From: Leidyana gryllorum EB-2025a
Taxonomy: Eukaryota; Apicomplexa
Direction of reading: 5' to 3'
Assembly (NCBI GenBank): GCA_048772705.1
Contig: JBLWGC010000025.1
Coordinates: 1-45,715 of the forward strand
Length of the DNA stretch: 45,715 bases
The notes beneath the pieces are model-generated. The model had not been told where the DNA came from. It worked only from the letters and a program-made list of their open reading frames with translations, and made no database searches. The position numbers and the translations under genes were made by a program. Each line of letters starts with the position of its first letter. Positions within the stretch are counted from its first letter, which is position 1. Positions 10,105-21,000 of this stretch are shown here, piece after piece.

Positions 10105-10387
10105 TGTAGGGGCCTATCACAGGCCAATGTCCTTTTTTGATTACATGAAACACCGGGTCCCTTACGGAGACACCGGCAATACAAACACACGTGCGAACGA
10201 TCTAACTATGAACACCAGACGGACTCGTAGGAACTCCATCCTCCCCAGATCACTTACCAACAGGTCCAAGACTAGATTGCCGTCCGACCCAGAGCCCGAT
10301 ACCAACACCAATCGTCATATAGATCACCACACATAAAATATAAACAAATAAAAGATGCAAAAGGGGGTTCACTAATCTAGGGTTACA
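10105..10387 (+). repeat. 3' LTR of element C (right end uncertain)
   Basis: Begins TGTAGGGGCC directly after the C purine tract. It holds half of the GC-rich element (ACGGAGACACCGGC), a TATA-like CAATACAAAC, an ATG at about 10208 opening an Arg-rich frame (MNTRRTRRNS) like the other LTR-encoded Gag starts, and AATAAA at about 10347. The right end could be GGGTTACA at 10387, or elsewhere between about 10332 and 10410. No second LTR of this family is in the window to settle it. Confidence 0.6.
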
Positions 10388-10486
10388 GTACCCTAACTGT
10401 AAGGATTACACTGCGGCCAGATCACTGGGCAGAGGTGACCTTTTAGCTACAGCAGACTGTGACCTTTTTAGTTACATGAACACACG
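10388..10486 (+). other. Short non-coding stretch, possibly the start of another LTR
   Basis: No gene. A TGTAAGGATTACA string at about 10399 could begin another LTR. The motif CCTTTTTAGTTACATGAACAC near 10464 resembles CCTTTTTTGATTACATGAAAC inside the C LTR at about 10129. It ends in ACACG, the 5 bp directly left of element A; in the inversion model this would be one half of the target duplication of the left A copy. Confidence 0.35.
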
Positions 10487-10699
10487 TGTAAGCCCCACTT
10501 ACACGGGAGTGTCTCCGGCTCCACACGTGCCGGCCGGCCAGCCCGGAGACGGAGACACGCAATATACACACACGTTTTTGAGTGAACATTTTGAGTGAAC
10601 GACAACTTACTGAAACTAATAACACGACTACAATGCACCTAAGATCAAAGAAACAGCGACTCAGCCCCGATAGCAGAACGGGGGACGATGCCCGTTACA
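10487..10699 (+). repeat. 5' LTR of element A, right copy
   Basis: TGTAAGCCCC...CCCGTTACA. It contains the inverted repeat GTGTCTCCG...CGGAGACAC, the TATA-like AATATACACA, and the gag ATG at 10633. The primer site TGGTAGCAGTGCG is at 10701-10713 after a single C. Confidence 0.95.
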
Positions 10700-11700
10700 C
10701 TGGTAGCAGTGCGTACTCAACTACAACGAAGGAGAACGACGCGGCAGTGCACGATGACGCGGATCCTGATTTGCAACACGACGATGACAACGGCGGCAAT
10801 ACCCCTCCCACAGAGGAAACGCAAGGCCTACAAGAACCACTACAGCAGAGTGACAAGCCGGCTCGGAAACAGGAGCGGAAACGACATGCGAGAAGACTGC
10901 ACAAGGATAACGAACAGCTGAAGGAAGCGCGCATGGCATTCAAGGGCCACAATCTGTTCACGGGCGGCAAAGAGTATCGGGCCAGGGACTGGATAGATAC
11001 GTGCCGAGCCAAATTCTTGGCCAACAGAATAACGGATGACGCAGCCAAGGTTCAGATCGCTAGTACATTACTGGCGAACTCGGCCGCACGCTGGCTACTG
11101 AACAATGAGGGAGTGATTCAAGGCACCTGGGACGACTTCGCGCGCAGACTGATAGACGAATTTGACCCGTGCAGCGTAGTTGATACCGACATGACAAAAA
11201 TGATGAAACTTACAAAAACGGACTCCATGGAAGCATACGTACTGGAATTCTGTTCCCTCAACCGAGGTATTGATGCTGCCATCGACCAACAAACGAGGGT
11301 TAACATGTTCTTCGATGGCCTGCCATCCGAAGACCGAATGGCATTGGCTGCTTACACCACAGAACCACTGGAAATTGTATGCCGACGGGCACTAGTGTAC
11401 AGCGTGACAGTGGGACGAAACAAGCGACCAATGGAACACTGCTTCGCCATGGAAGCGCGAAAGATCGCCCGAGTGGGCAAGAATTGTCCATTCACTCACG
11501 AGCAGTGCATTCGCGAGAGGAGATGTTTCAACTGTGGGCAAACGGACCACACGGCCTGGAAGTGCCCATTACCGCGTGATGACAGGAGACCGGAGAGAAG
11601 GCCTGGCACCAACGTCAATAGAATGGGCGAACAACGACGTGTATTTTCGATTGCAGAGGATTTTCCGCAGTCTCAAGGCGCACTGGCCAACCGCACTTGA
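10633..11700 (+). CDS. gag: Gag of element A, right copy
   Basis: 355 codons, same protein as in the left copy. The LTR encodes the first 22 residues and the primer site reads Tyr-Thr-Gly-Ser-Ser-Ala. A Lys/Arg-rich segment (RKQERKRHARRL) precedes the capsid-like domain. The CCHC knuckle CFNCGQTDHTAWKC is near residue 295. The stop TGA overlaps the start of the pol frame (TTGA), which is in the -1 frame. Confidence 0.92.
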   Translation: MHLRSKKQRLSPDSRTGDDARYTGSSAYSTTTKENDAAVHDDADPDLQHDDDNGGNTPPTEETQGLQEPLQQSDKPARKQERKRHARRLHKDNEQLKEARMAFKGHNLFTGGKEYRARDWIDTCRAKFLANRITDDAAKVQIASTLLANSAARWLLNNEGVIQGTWDDFARRLIDEFDPCSVVDTDMTKMMKLTKTDSMEAYVLEFCSLNRGIDAAIDQQTRVNMFFDGLPSEDRMALAAYTTEPLEIVCRRALVYSVTVGRNKRPMEHCFAMEARKIARVGKNCPFTHEQCIRERRCFNCGQTDHTAWKCPLPRDDRRPERRPGTNVNRMGEQRRVFSIAEDFPQSQGALANRT

Positions 11701-13054
11701 GAGAACTCGTTGGCCCGCGAGCACCACCACTGACGGCTAACTGGTACATGAGTCATCCCAACCCACGAAGCACACCCGTCCCCGCATGTGTACTTATAGA
11801 CACAGGCGCGTCGATAGCTTGCATAGATACGAATGCAGCAAGGAAGCTTTCCTTGGAGCCTAGTGGGGACTTCGTGAACATCGCCGCCCTGTATCAAACG
11901 CAAAGGAAACCACTTACACACGTACGGATCGAGACGCATGAAGGACAGACAGTTGGCGTGAAGGCAGCCATGGTGGAAGGTTTACCATACGACATAATAA
12001 TACCAACAGCTGTGATAATTCACCTAGGCCTTTGTATAGGAACCGACGTCACAAGGAACTTGTGCATACTTGAACGAAGAGTGATTCCAATTGACAAGAG
12101 ACGGAGTGTCGAATGGACTAAACCCAACAGCGAAGGCGCAGAGGTGAACGCATTAAGAGTCACCGAGCAACCAATGGAGGAAACCCATATCGATATTCCC
12201 AGGGAGGAAGTGATCAAATTGTTTGCTCGCATATTCACGGAACCAACAGGCCTACCACCCAGGCGCCAGAACATAGACCATGACATCACGCTCATAGACC
12301 CCAACTGCACTCCGTTTGTCCGCCAACCATATAAGATTCCCCAGAAGCATATCGGAGAAATGCGGCGCCAAATCATAGAACTCGCGGAGAACGGCAAAAT
12401 CACACTCAGTAGCTCCAGTTGGGCCTCGCCGTGTATGTTCGTGCCCAAGAAAGACACGGCGGTGCCACGACTGGTCTGCGACTATCGAGCACTGAACAAT
12501 GCCACAAAAAAGGTGGCCTCACCTCTCCCAGCAATAGAGGACGCCATACAGATCTTGGGGGGAGCGGAATGGTTCTCCATCCTCGACCTAAAGGCGGGAT
12601 ATCATCAGATTAGAATGACGGAACAAGCACAAAAACTCACGGCATTTGCGACTCCATGGGGCCTGTTTGAGTGGACCGTTATGCCGAACGGCCTGACGAA
12701 TGCCCCCGCAACGTTCATGACACTCATGAACCAAACGTTCCATGGACTTCTTGGACACTGCGTCTTCGTCTATTTAGACGACGTCCTGATATACTCTCCT
12801 AGTCGGACACGACATAGAACGGACCTGCAAGAAGTTTTCACACGGCTCGACCGAGCAACCTTACGAGTACACCGCAGGAAATCCCACTTCTTCAAAACAC
12901 GCATCGAGTACATCGGACACCAGATCGAAGCTGGATGCATCTCACCAATTCCCCAAAAAGTGGATGGACTATGTGAGATCCATCACCCGACAACGTTGAG
13001 GGAACTCCAGCGCTTCCTCGGAATGTTTAATTACTACCGGAAGTTCATACCGAA
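11697..13054 (+). pseudogene. Element A pol, part before the solo LTR (PR and RT)
   Basis: Open frame that begins at the gag end. Protease has LIDTGASIACID near residue 35. Reverse transcriptase has KKDTAVPRLV, DLKAGYHQI, FATPWGLFEW and the catalytic YLDD near residue 360. It is cut at 13054 by an LTR flanked by CCGAA duplications. Classed as a fossil because of the insertion. Confidence 0.88.
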
Positions 13055-13292
13055 TGTAACCCCGGTTCCCACAGGTCGCCATGGCGTCGGGTTGACGGCT
13101 AAGCCGCCGGCTGCTGCGTAGCTCCAATGGCATGGTACGTTCGTTAGTAAGCTTTGAAATGACTAATCTGTGTTTGTAGATCGCGCGTCTCCGTGTGTGC
13201 CCGGTCTACCGGCCTCGGAGACACCCTCTAATGATGCTGATCCAGCTGCGGCTGGTCAGTGACTAACTAAACTAAAAGTGTCCTTGTCTACA
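13055..13292 (-). repeat. Solo LTR inserted in element A pol
   Basis: 238 bp with TGTAA...TTACA-type ends and CCGAA target duplications (13050-13054 and 13293-13297). Read on the minus strand it has TGTCTCCGAGG...ACACGGAGACG and a short frame containing LELRSSRRL that ends in Gly-Tyr at the LTR edge, like the LTR-encoded Gag starts of the other families. No full copy of this family is in the window. A solo LTR arises by recombination between the two LTRs of one insertion. Confidence 0.9.
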
Positions 13293-15320
13293 CCGAACTT
13301 CGCCCAGATATCCGCACCACTATACGCAGCTGGAAAAGGCAAGAAGAAACCTACAGATAAGATTGAACGTACAGCCGACACCGACGCAGCGATAGCCTTA
13401 TTAAAGGAAAGCATCCGCACGGCGCCCAAGCTCTCTTTCCCTCTTGCAACGGTCACAGAACTCACCATTAACACAGATGCCAGTCTCAATGCAGTTGGAG
13501 CCGTACTACAACAGAAAACCGACAGAGGGATGTGCCCAGTGGATTTCTTCTCCAAAACCCTCAACGACGCTCAAAGCAGATACCCAACACATGAGCGGGA
13601 GTTGTTGGCCATCGTGCTCGCGTGCCGTCACTGGCGACACCTGTTAGTGGGCAGAAGAACGAATATTGTTACGGATCATAAACCGTTGACTTACCTGATG
13701 CAGCAGCCACACCTCTCCGACAGACAGGTGAGATGGCTCATCACCTTGGCGGAATTGGACATCAACATCACCTACTTGAGGGGAACCCAAAATTTTATTG
13801 CCGATCTATTGAGTCGACCCCGACATCCACAGGTGGACGAGAACCACTCAGAATGTTTCAGCATACAACTATCGGCCAAACAGAACATAGAAGAGAGACT
13901 CAGGGAGAGCTGGAGAACAAAGGAACAGGAAGCGGGCAAATGTGGAGAAGTTCAATGGATTGAGGGGCTTCCAGTAACCCCAGAAGCAACAATAGAAGTA
14001 CCCAATGACCCGTCCATAATAAGGGAGATTATTGCTGAGAATCACGACAGCACCCTGGCTGGGCATTTGGCCCCAGAGAAAACGATTGGAAGAATCAAGG
14101 CCTTGTTCACGTGGCGGGGACTATCGGCGGATGTCTCGGCGTACTGCCGGAATTGCCAAACTTGCCAACGATCCAAGATGCGAAATCACCGCAAATTCGG
14201 ACTTCTGAACCCGTTAAACAATCCGACCAGCCCCTGGGTCGAAATAGGACTTGACTTCCTAGAACTGCCTCCCGACGAACGAACCGGCCACAATTATGTG
14301 ATGGTTGTGGTTGATAGGCTCTCGCGACGCATACGACTGATACCGTGTTTCAAGACAATCACTGCAAACGAAGCGGCAGAACTATTCACCACTAATACTA
14401 TCAAAGTTCACGGTCTACCACAGAAAGTGGTCTCCGATAGAGACCCACGGTTCACAGCGGCGATTTGGCAGGATACTCTAAAAGGCTTGGGAATTGACTT
14501 AGCGATGTCAACGGCAGCTCATCCGCAGACTAACGGACTCGTTGAACGAGCAAATAGATCAATCGTACAGATGCTCAGGTGCACACTTGCAGGTCATGGG
14601 GGATCGTGGATGACTCATCTCTCTGCCACTGAGATGGCATATAACAGCTCACTGCAGGCTTCGACGAACTCAACCCCCCTGGAATTGGATACGGGCCGCA
14701 TCACCTTGATTCCATCAAACCTACACGACATAGCAGGCCAACGCTCCACCAGCAGCAAACTTTACCTTCAGAGGATACAGGAGGCTCGCGATCGACTCTC
14801 AGCGGCCCAAGCTGCGCAAAAGAACCAAGCTGACAAGTGGAGAGTGCAGCAGTCGTTCGAAGTAGGACAACAAGTGCTCCTATCAACCAAGCAGTTGGCC
14901 CACGTGCCACGCCATAAACTCACCAACCCATTCGCAGGTCCATTCACCATCATAGCACGAGGTCAACATGATACGTACACCCTCGACCTACCGGACTCCT
15001 GGGGGCTACTACCCAAGTTTCACGTATCCCGACTTGAGCCTTTTCGCTCAGAGCAACGAATTATAACAATTACAGATGACGAAAACGAACCGAAGTCGGA
15101 CGACGGGATATACATAATGGAGAAGGTGGTAGGTTGGCGCGAACAAGAGGGACAGCTACAGTACCTCATCCAATGGGTGGGATACCCTGACAAAACGTGG
15201 GAAAGCGCAGAGACGGTTCTTGAAGCCGAGGGACAAGACCTTATACAAGAATTCACGAGAGAGTGGAACAAAAGGAACCCACGGAACCCGTTTACAACGG
15301 AGGGGGTGGGAGGAGTGTAA
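13293..15320 (+). pseudogene. Element A pol, part after the solo LTR (RH, IN, chromodomain)
   Basis: Open frame with RNase H (NTDASLNAVG, HERELLAIV, TDHKPLTYL), the integrase zinc site (HDSTLAGHL, CRNCQTCQ), catalytic core (GLDFLELP, SDRDPRF, HPQTNGLVERA) and a chromodomain (YLIQWVGYPD, KTWESAETV). It ends Gly-Gly-Val plus a TAA that belongs to the 3' LTR. The purine tract GAGGGGGTGGGAGGAG is coding. Confidence 0.9.
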
Positions 15321-15528
15321 GCCCCACTTACACGGGAGTGTCTCCGGCTCCACACGTGCCGGCCGGCCAGCCCGGAGACGGAGACACGCAATATACACAC
15401 ACGTTTTTGAGTGAACATTTTGAGTGAACGACAACTTACTGAAACTAATAACACGACTACAATGCACCTAAGATCAAAGAAACAGCGACTCAGCCCCGAT
15501 AGCAGAACGGGGGACGATGCCCGTTACA
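15316..15528 (+). repeat. 3' LTR of element A, right copy
   Basis: 213 bp, identical by eye to 10487-10699. The right flank GTAAG is the reverse complement of the CTTAC that follows the left A copy at 3892. Confidence 0.95.
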
Positions 15529-17250
15529 GTAAGCGGTTTGTGATCAGTATGTACCTCGAATTCTTTGCTCAGGAGATAGTGTTTCCACCGTTTCAAGGCG
15601 CAGAGGATTGCCCAAAGTTCCCTTTCGTGGACTGCCCAGTTTCGCTGTGTACTGTTGAGTTTTGTGCTGAAGTGTTCAATTATATTCCTTTCTCCATCGT
15701 GCAGTTGTTCGAGGGTGCCGCCCACTGCCTCATTGCTGGCATCAGTGTATATGTGGAAAGGTAAGTTCTCGTCGACAACTCCTAGGGTAAGGTCCTGGCT
15801 GAAGGCTCTCTTGATCCTCTCCCAATGTTCTGAGTCTGCAGGTGACCACTGGATCTTGTCTCCTTTCTTGGTGTATTGATTGATCACATTGTGGAGCGGA
15901 GCAGCTTTGGCAGCGAAGTTCGGGATGTATTTGGCATAGTATGTCATTGCTCCCAGCGTCTTTCGTAGAGCCCCCATCGTTTCCGGCCTCGGCAGGTCCC
16001 TGAAGATGTCTTGTTTTACTGGATCGGGTCGGATGCCTTTCTGGTCGAGGTACTGGCCCACGAATCCCACCTCAGTAATAAAGAAGGCTGACTTGGCTGG
16101 GTGGACATGAAGCTGATGCTTCTGCAGTGTTGTTAATATCTGTCGGAGGTCCTCCCGATGTTGTTGGTGCGTGGGGCTATACACGAGAATGTCATCAACG
16201 TACACTATGCAACATTTTCCGATCCAGTCTCGCAGTATGTCCTCCATGAAGGCGACGAATGCTGGAGGGGCGTTCTTGAGGCCGAATGGTAGGACTCGCC
16301 ATTCGTACTTGCCTAAGGGGGTACTGAAGGCCGTGTATGCCTGTGACTCCGGCCTTATCTGAATCTGGTGGTACCCAGATTTCAAGTCCAGTTTAGAAAA
16401 TACTCGCGATCCTCGCAATGTTGGTGCTGATAGATCAGCCCGTGGTATCGGGTATGCGTAGGTGATGGTTCTATCGTTGAGGTGTTTGTAATTGATAACC
16501 ATCCGTGGAATCGGTGTGTCTTTCTTCGGAACCAGGAAGCAAGGAGCTCCCCACTCCGATTTGGATGGTGCAATCATTCCTAGGTTCAGCAACTCTGCTA
16601 TCTGTCGTTCTATCTCCTTCCTTTGTTGTTGGCCGCAAGCGTAAGGTCGTTCAAAATGGGCCACCGAGTTGGGCTTCAGTCTGATCTCAAAATCATGGAA
16701 CCCACGTGAGGGTGGTGTCGACTGTGGTGCCTTGAACAAGTTCCCAAATTCGTTTGTGATCCATTCCTCTCCAATCGGGTATTTGATTGTCTGGGCCGTG
16801 GCCGTACTTATTTGTAAGACTTGAGAGGTGTGTGAGGCATCCGCTAGTGACAGTTGCTCCAAAATTGTGAGTTCACCGCGTATGTTTGTTCCTATCGCCA
16901 GCTTCAGTGCACAAATGGTCTCAACGCCCAAAATGACGTCGTATCTGTCGATGTTGGCGACTTGAAATTTCAGTTTGTACGCCTGGCGTTTTTGTGTCAA
17001 TAGGTGTGCCTCCGTCTCTCCCCGACTGTATTGTGATCCAATTCCGCTTAGCTGTTTAGCTGACCCTTGGTGTACCTTGAGGCTTAATCTGGCTGCTGTA
17101 TCTGGATGCATAACATTGATTTCCGCCCCGGTATCCACCAGGCATAAGGCCTGTAATCTGGCTTCCTTCGCGTAGATCCACCACCGCACCGCTGCCTGTT
17201 GTCGCTCTCCGATGGCAAATACGAGGGCCCCTCCGTCCAAGGACGGAGGG
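15529..17250 (-). pseudogene. Element C, protease and reverse transcriptase (fossil fragment)
   Basis: Minus-strand frame, open across this stretch. It has protease CLVDTGAEINVM, reverse transcriptase (KKDTPIPRMVINYK, DLKSGYHQIQIR, YVDDILVYS near 16200) and the start of RNase H (TDASNEAVGG, HERELWAIL, TDHKPLT). It stops exactly at the edge of element A. The upstream part, gag and the 5' LTR of C are absent here: the frame is cut at 17250 by the 3' LTR of element D. Confidence 0.88.
17229..17250. repeat. Perfect short palindrome at the C/D junction
   Basis: CCCTCCGTCC, AA, GGACGGAGGG: 10-bp arms with a 2-nt spacer, abutting the D LTR at 17251. It is within the C frame. It may be chance or the insertion target. 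Confidence 0.6.
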
Positions 17251-17475
17251 TATAACCTGGCGGTCCGTTCTCGTTGCCATCGAGATTGGTAAGTGATCTG
17301 CTACGTAATTCCATGTTTCTTAGGTGTGTGTTGTTCGTGTTCCCCCCGCGTCTCCGTGCCGGTGCCGGCCGGCATTGGAGACACAGAGATGCTGGTAAGC
17401 TGGACTGGCTTTGCCAGACAGTGATATGCAACTAAAAATGACACTGGTCTACACTGGTGGCGGCTATCCGCTACA
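17251..17475 (-). repeat. 3' LTR of element D
   Basis: 225 bp, TGTAGCGGAT...CCAGGTTATA on the minus strand. The 3' terminal dinucleotide is TA rather than CA. It holds TGTCTCCAATGCCGGCCGG...CACGGAGACG and the ATG of an LTR-encoded frame starting MELRSRSL. It is preceded by the purine-rich CCCCGGAGGAG. Confidence 0.9.
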
Positions 17476-17730
17476 CTCCTCCGGGGTTGGTAAAGAGGTC
17501 CTCGCCTCGCAGTTGGGCAGGCGTGTATGGAACTCGAGTGGTTGGCCTGTTATTGAACTCGCGTCGGTAAGCCAGTACCAAGTCCAAGGCGTCTCCTTCT
17601 CGTATCGTCTCAATTGGCTCCCACGAGGGCTCCTCATAGCCTTGCCATTTGACTAACCAGTGCATTCCTCTTGAAGTCAACCTCTCTCCGATCACCTTGT
17701 CCATGAGATATACCGGGGCGGTCTCTGCGG
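17471..17730 (-). pseudogene. Element D chromodomain and pol end
   Basis: Chromodomain motifs MDKVIGERL, WLVKWQGYEE and SWEPIETI, then the common tail (LAYRREFNNRP, YTPAQLRGEDL). It ends Gly-Gly-Val and a TAG taken from the LTR. Separated from the rest of D pol by a solo LTR. Confidence 0.88.
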
Positions 17731-17735
17731 GCGGG

Positions 17736-18093
17736 TGTAATGGCCATCGGTTCCGTGGGCGTTGTCGGTGAGTTCTCGGCCACTACGTAATTGCATCTTA
17801 GATACTTCGTTCGCAGGTTCAGTGGTCATGCCGGTCGGTTCGCACGTAATCAAAAAGGTGAGTTCACACGATGATCTAACTGTGTGTCCCCCCGTGTCTC
17901 CGGCCGGCCGGCCGGCACGCCGGAGACACAGACACGATGAGGACGGACTGGCTTCGGTTGGACGTCGTCAAACGCCTCGGTGACGAAGTAGCCTTCCCCC
18001 GACGGTGGTGCCTTGGGTCGGTTCTAGCGTCGGGGCTCTATCGAGGAGCGGTGTTCGTTGCGACGATGTCGGCATTGGCTCTAAAGTGTTACA
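17736..18093 (-). repeat. Solo LTR inserted in element D pol
   Basis: 358 bp, TGTAA...TTACA ends, GCGGG duplications at 17731-17735 and 18094-18098. On the minus strand it holds GTGTCTCCGGCGTGCC...GGCCGGAGACAC and a frame starting MQLRSGRELTD that reaches the LTR end as ...His-Tyr. It is the longest LTR in the window and its family has no other copy here. Confidence 0.9.
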
Positions 18094-18098
18094 GCGGG

Positions 18099-21000
18099 TC
18101 TCCATTGTATCTGGTAAGTCGTGACACGTGAAAACGGTTGTAGATGCGTAGTCCGGGGGGTAGCTCAATCTCATACACGTTTCCTGGGATCTGTTGTGAC
18201 ACGCGGAAGGGGCCTATGCGAGCGGGGGAGAGCTTTGACCGTTTGAGTCCTTTCAGGTTGGTGGTGGAGAGTAGCACCCAGTCGTTGACCTCGAATGACT
18301 CATCCTGTCTGTGGCGGTCTGCGTTCCGTTTTTGTTTTTGTTGGGCGGCGTTTATGCGGTCTAGAACTTCTCTGATTCGTTCGGAGTACAGTTGGATTGG
18401 TCTGTTTGTGTGAGGAGGAAGTGGGAGTGTTGCCTCGAGGGGTCCTCGAAAGGGTCTTCCTGTCTCCGCCTCATGCGGCGACATCCCTATGGACTCGTTG
18501 AAGGTGGCGTTGAAGGCCATCTCTACCGTGGGTAATAGGTGTCTCCAGTTGTCGCCTATCTCGTTGCAGATGTTTCTCAAGATTTGGATGACGGTCCGGT
18601 GTGCTCTTTCTGCCATTCCGTTTGTCTGAGGGTGGAAAGCTGAGCTGGTTCGCAGTCGAGTGTTCGTCAGTTGTAGTACTTCGGTCCACGCCTCTGACAG
18701 CCACCTGGAGTCGCGGTCTGCTACGATGCTTTCTGGGCAGCCGTGTGGTCGTATCAAGTAGTTGAACAGCAGTTTGGCGGTGCCGATTGCTGTAACCTCT
18801 TTGGTACAGGGTGCCAGGATGATCTTTCTGGTCAGTCTGTCGATAATGGTAAGTACGCAATCTTCTCCGGTCTCGCTGTCTCTCGGCAGGCATAGTAGGT
18901 CTATGCTCACCTCCTTCCAAGGTCCACTGGGCGGTGGAAGTGGGGTGAGGAGGCCCAGCGGCCGGTGGTTAGCTGCCTTAGTCTTCTGACATGAATCACA
19001 TTTCCTACAGAACTCGCGCACGTCCTGTGCCAAACCATCCCAGTTGAAGAGAGCTGCTATGCGGCGTAGCGTCCGGTCCGATGCCATGTGACCACCGAGT
19101 GGTGAGGCATGTGACTCCTCCAGTATCTTCATCCTGATGGTAGTGTTGTCTGGTACTTGTATTCTTCCCTCCTGATCGTATACCAGGCCTTCGTGTCGGT
19201 ATAGGTGGTCGTTCAATTCTATGTTCGCGCTGAGTCGTTTTAGTGCTAGGAGGAACTCGTCTTCCTGGCTCTGGGCTCTAGCCGACATACAACTGCCACG
19301 CGTTGGTCGGCTCAGTAAGTCGGCTAAGTAGTTGTCTTTGCCTTTGATGTAATCGATCTCGCAAGGATATTGTGAGATCTTTATCAGGGTACGCACTACC
19401 CGCTCTGATACGTTTTTCGCTTTCACTAAGGTCACCAGCGGTTTATGGTCCGTGAGGACTCTGAAGGGCTTCTCCATCAAGAAATGGCGCCACCTCTTGA
19501 GAGCCATTTCAATGGCGTATAGTTCACGCTCGTGAACTGGCCAGTTGCGTTGTGCCGAGGTCAACGAGGTGCTCATGAATTCCAAGGGTAGTCGCTGCCC
19601 GTTCTGTTCTTGTTCAAGTGTGGCGCCGATGGCCTCGTTTGACGCATCGGTAGTAACGAGCAGTGGCAGGGTTCGGTCCATATGCCCGAGCTTGTTGTTG
19701 CTCGTGAAGGCTTCTGTAAGGGCTTTCCACTCTTTCAACGACTCCGCGTCCCATTCTATCTTCTCACTCGGCCGGCTTGCTGAACTGATCCGTCTGTGAA
19801 AAGGGCGGGTGAGAGAGGCGAACATTGGAATGAATCTTGCGTAGTAAGTCATCGACCCGATTATGGCGCGTAGTACTTGTATGGTTTCTGGAGGGGGGTG
19901 GTGTCGGAAGAAGTGAACTCTCGATTGGTCCGGTTGAATGCCGTGGGTAGTAACATGATGGCCAGTGAAGTGGACTTCTTGCAAGAAAAATTGAGATTTT
20001 TGTGGGTTCAAGAAAAGCTGGTGTTCCCGTAGCCGTGCGAAGACTGCCTTCAAGTGCTCTCGGTGGTCCTCAACTGTGGTGCTGTAGACTAACACGTCGT
20101 CAACGTAGGCGACGACAAATCGGCCGATCATCCCGTCCAGAACGTGGGTCATGAGGGCGATAAACGAGCAAGGAGCGTTTTTAAGCCCAAAGGGCATCAC
20201 GGTATACTGGAACTTTCCGAACGGGGTGATGAATGCTGTGAGCGGCTGTGATTTCTCCTCGATCCGAACCTGATGAAATCCTGACTTGAGATCCAGTTTC
20301 GAGAAGACTCGTGCTCCTCTGAGTTTGGACAGGTTCTCCTCCGTGGTCATCGTCGGGTAAGTGTACGACACTGTGCTATCATTCAATGCTTTATAGTTCA
20401 CAACCATCCTGGGCGTGGCTGTGTCCTTCTTCCCTACCAGGAAACAGGGTGCCGACCACTCCGATCGTGAGCGCGTCACTTTCCCCTGGGCAAGCAGTTC
20501 CATCACTTGTCTTCGCAACTCCTTCTGATTCTGCTCCGTCCCTCCATATGGTCTCCCATTGAAAGGTTGTGCCTCGGGCAATAACTGGATGCGGAAATTG
20601 AAGAATCCTCTGTCCGGTGGATAAGGTAGCTCCTCTTTTAGCAGGTCCTTGTACTCTGTTGTGATCGACTCTGCCTGGTCGACCGTCGCTGGAGGCACCG
20701 GCGTCGGGGCGTGCCGTGCCATTGTTGTGAAGGCTGTTTGCGTAGACTGGATTGTGGTTCCTTCCGCGACTACCATATGTCCTCTCCCGTCCGTTCCGAG
20801 TAATAAACTGGCCTCGTGGATGACCGGTATGCCAAGAATGGCTTGGTAACCATTTAGTTTGGCAATGGCGAAGCTGATTGGCCCGTACTCGTGGTGCGGT
20901 GTCGCTAATATTGCGTGAGTTTCTCCATCGCAAGTGACGCTTCCCATTCCTTCTATCCGTCGAAGGGTCGACTCGTGTGCTGTGAGTCCCATCTGTTCAT

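Larger units (their letters stand above)
10487..15528 (+). mobile_element. Chromovirus element A, right copy
   Basis: Ty3/gypsy element with identical-looking 213-bp LTRs at 10487-10699 and 15316-15528; about 4.8 kb once the solo LTR and its duplication are set aside. Its two flanks do not match each other (ACACG left, GTAAG right), but the right flank matches the flank of the left A copy. This points to recombination between the copies. Broken by one LTR insertion (13055-13292); otherwise its frames look open. Confidence 0.93.

Noticed and set aside
10582-10632. Upstream GTG start for element A gag
   Set aside because: The ATG at 10633 is in frame and gives the MHLRS start that matches the other families.
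15411-15764. Plus-strand frame starting in the A 3' LTR and running into C
   Set aside because: Its start is the LTR-encoded Gag start; beyond the LTR it is antisense to the C reverse transcriptase region.
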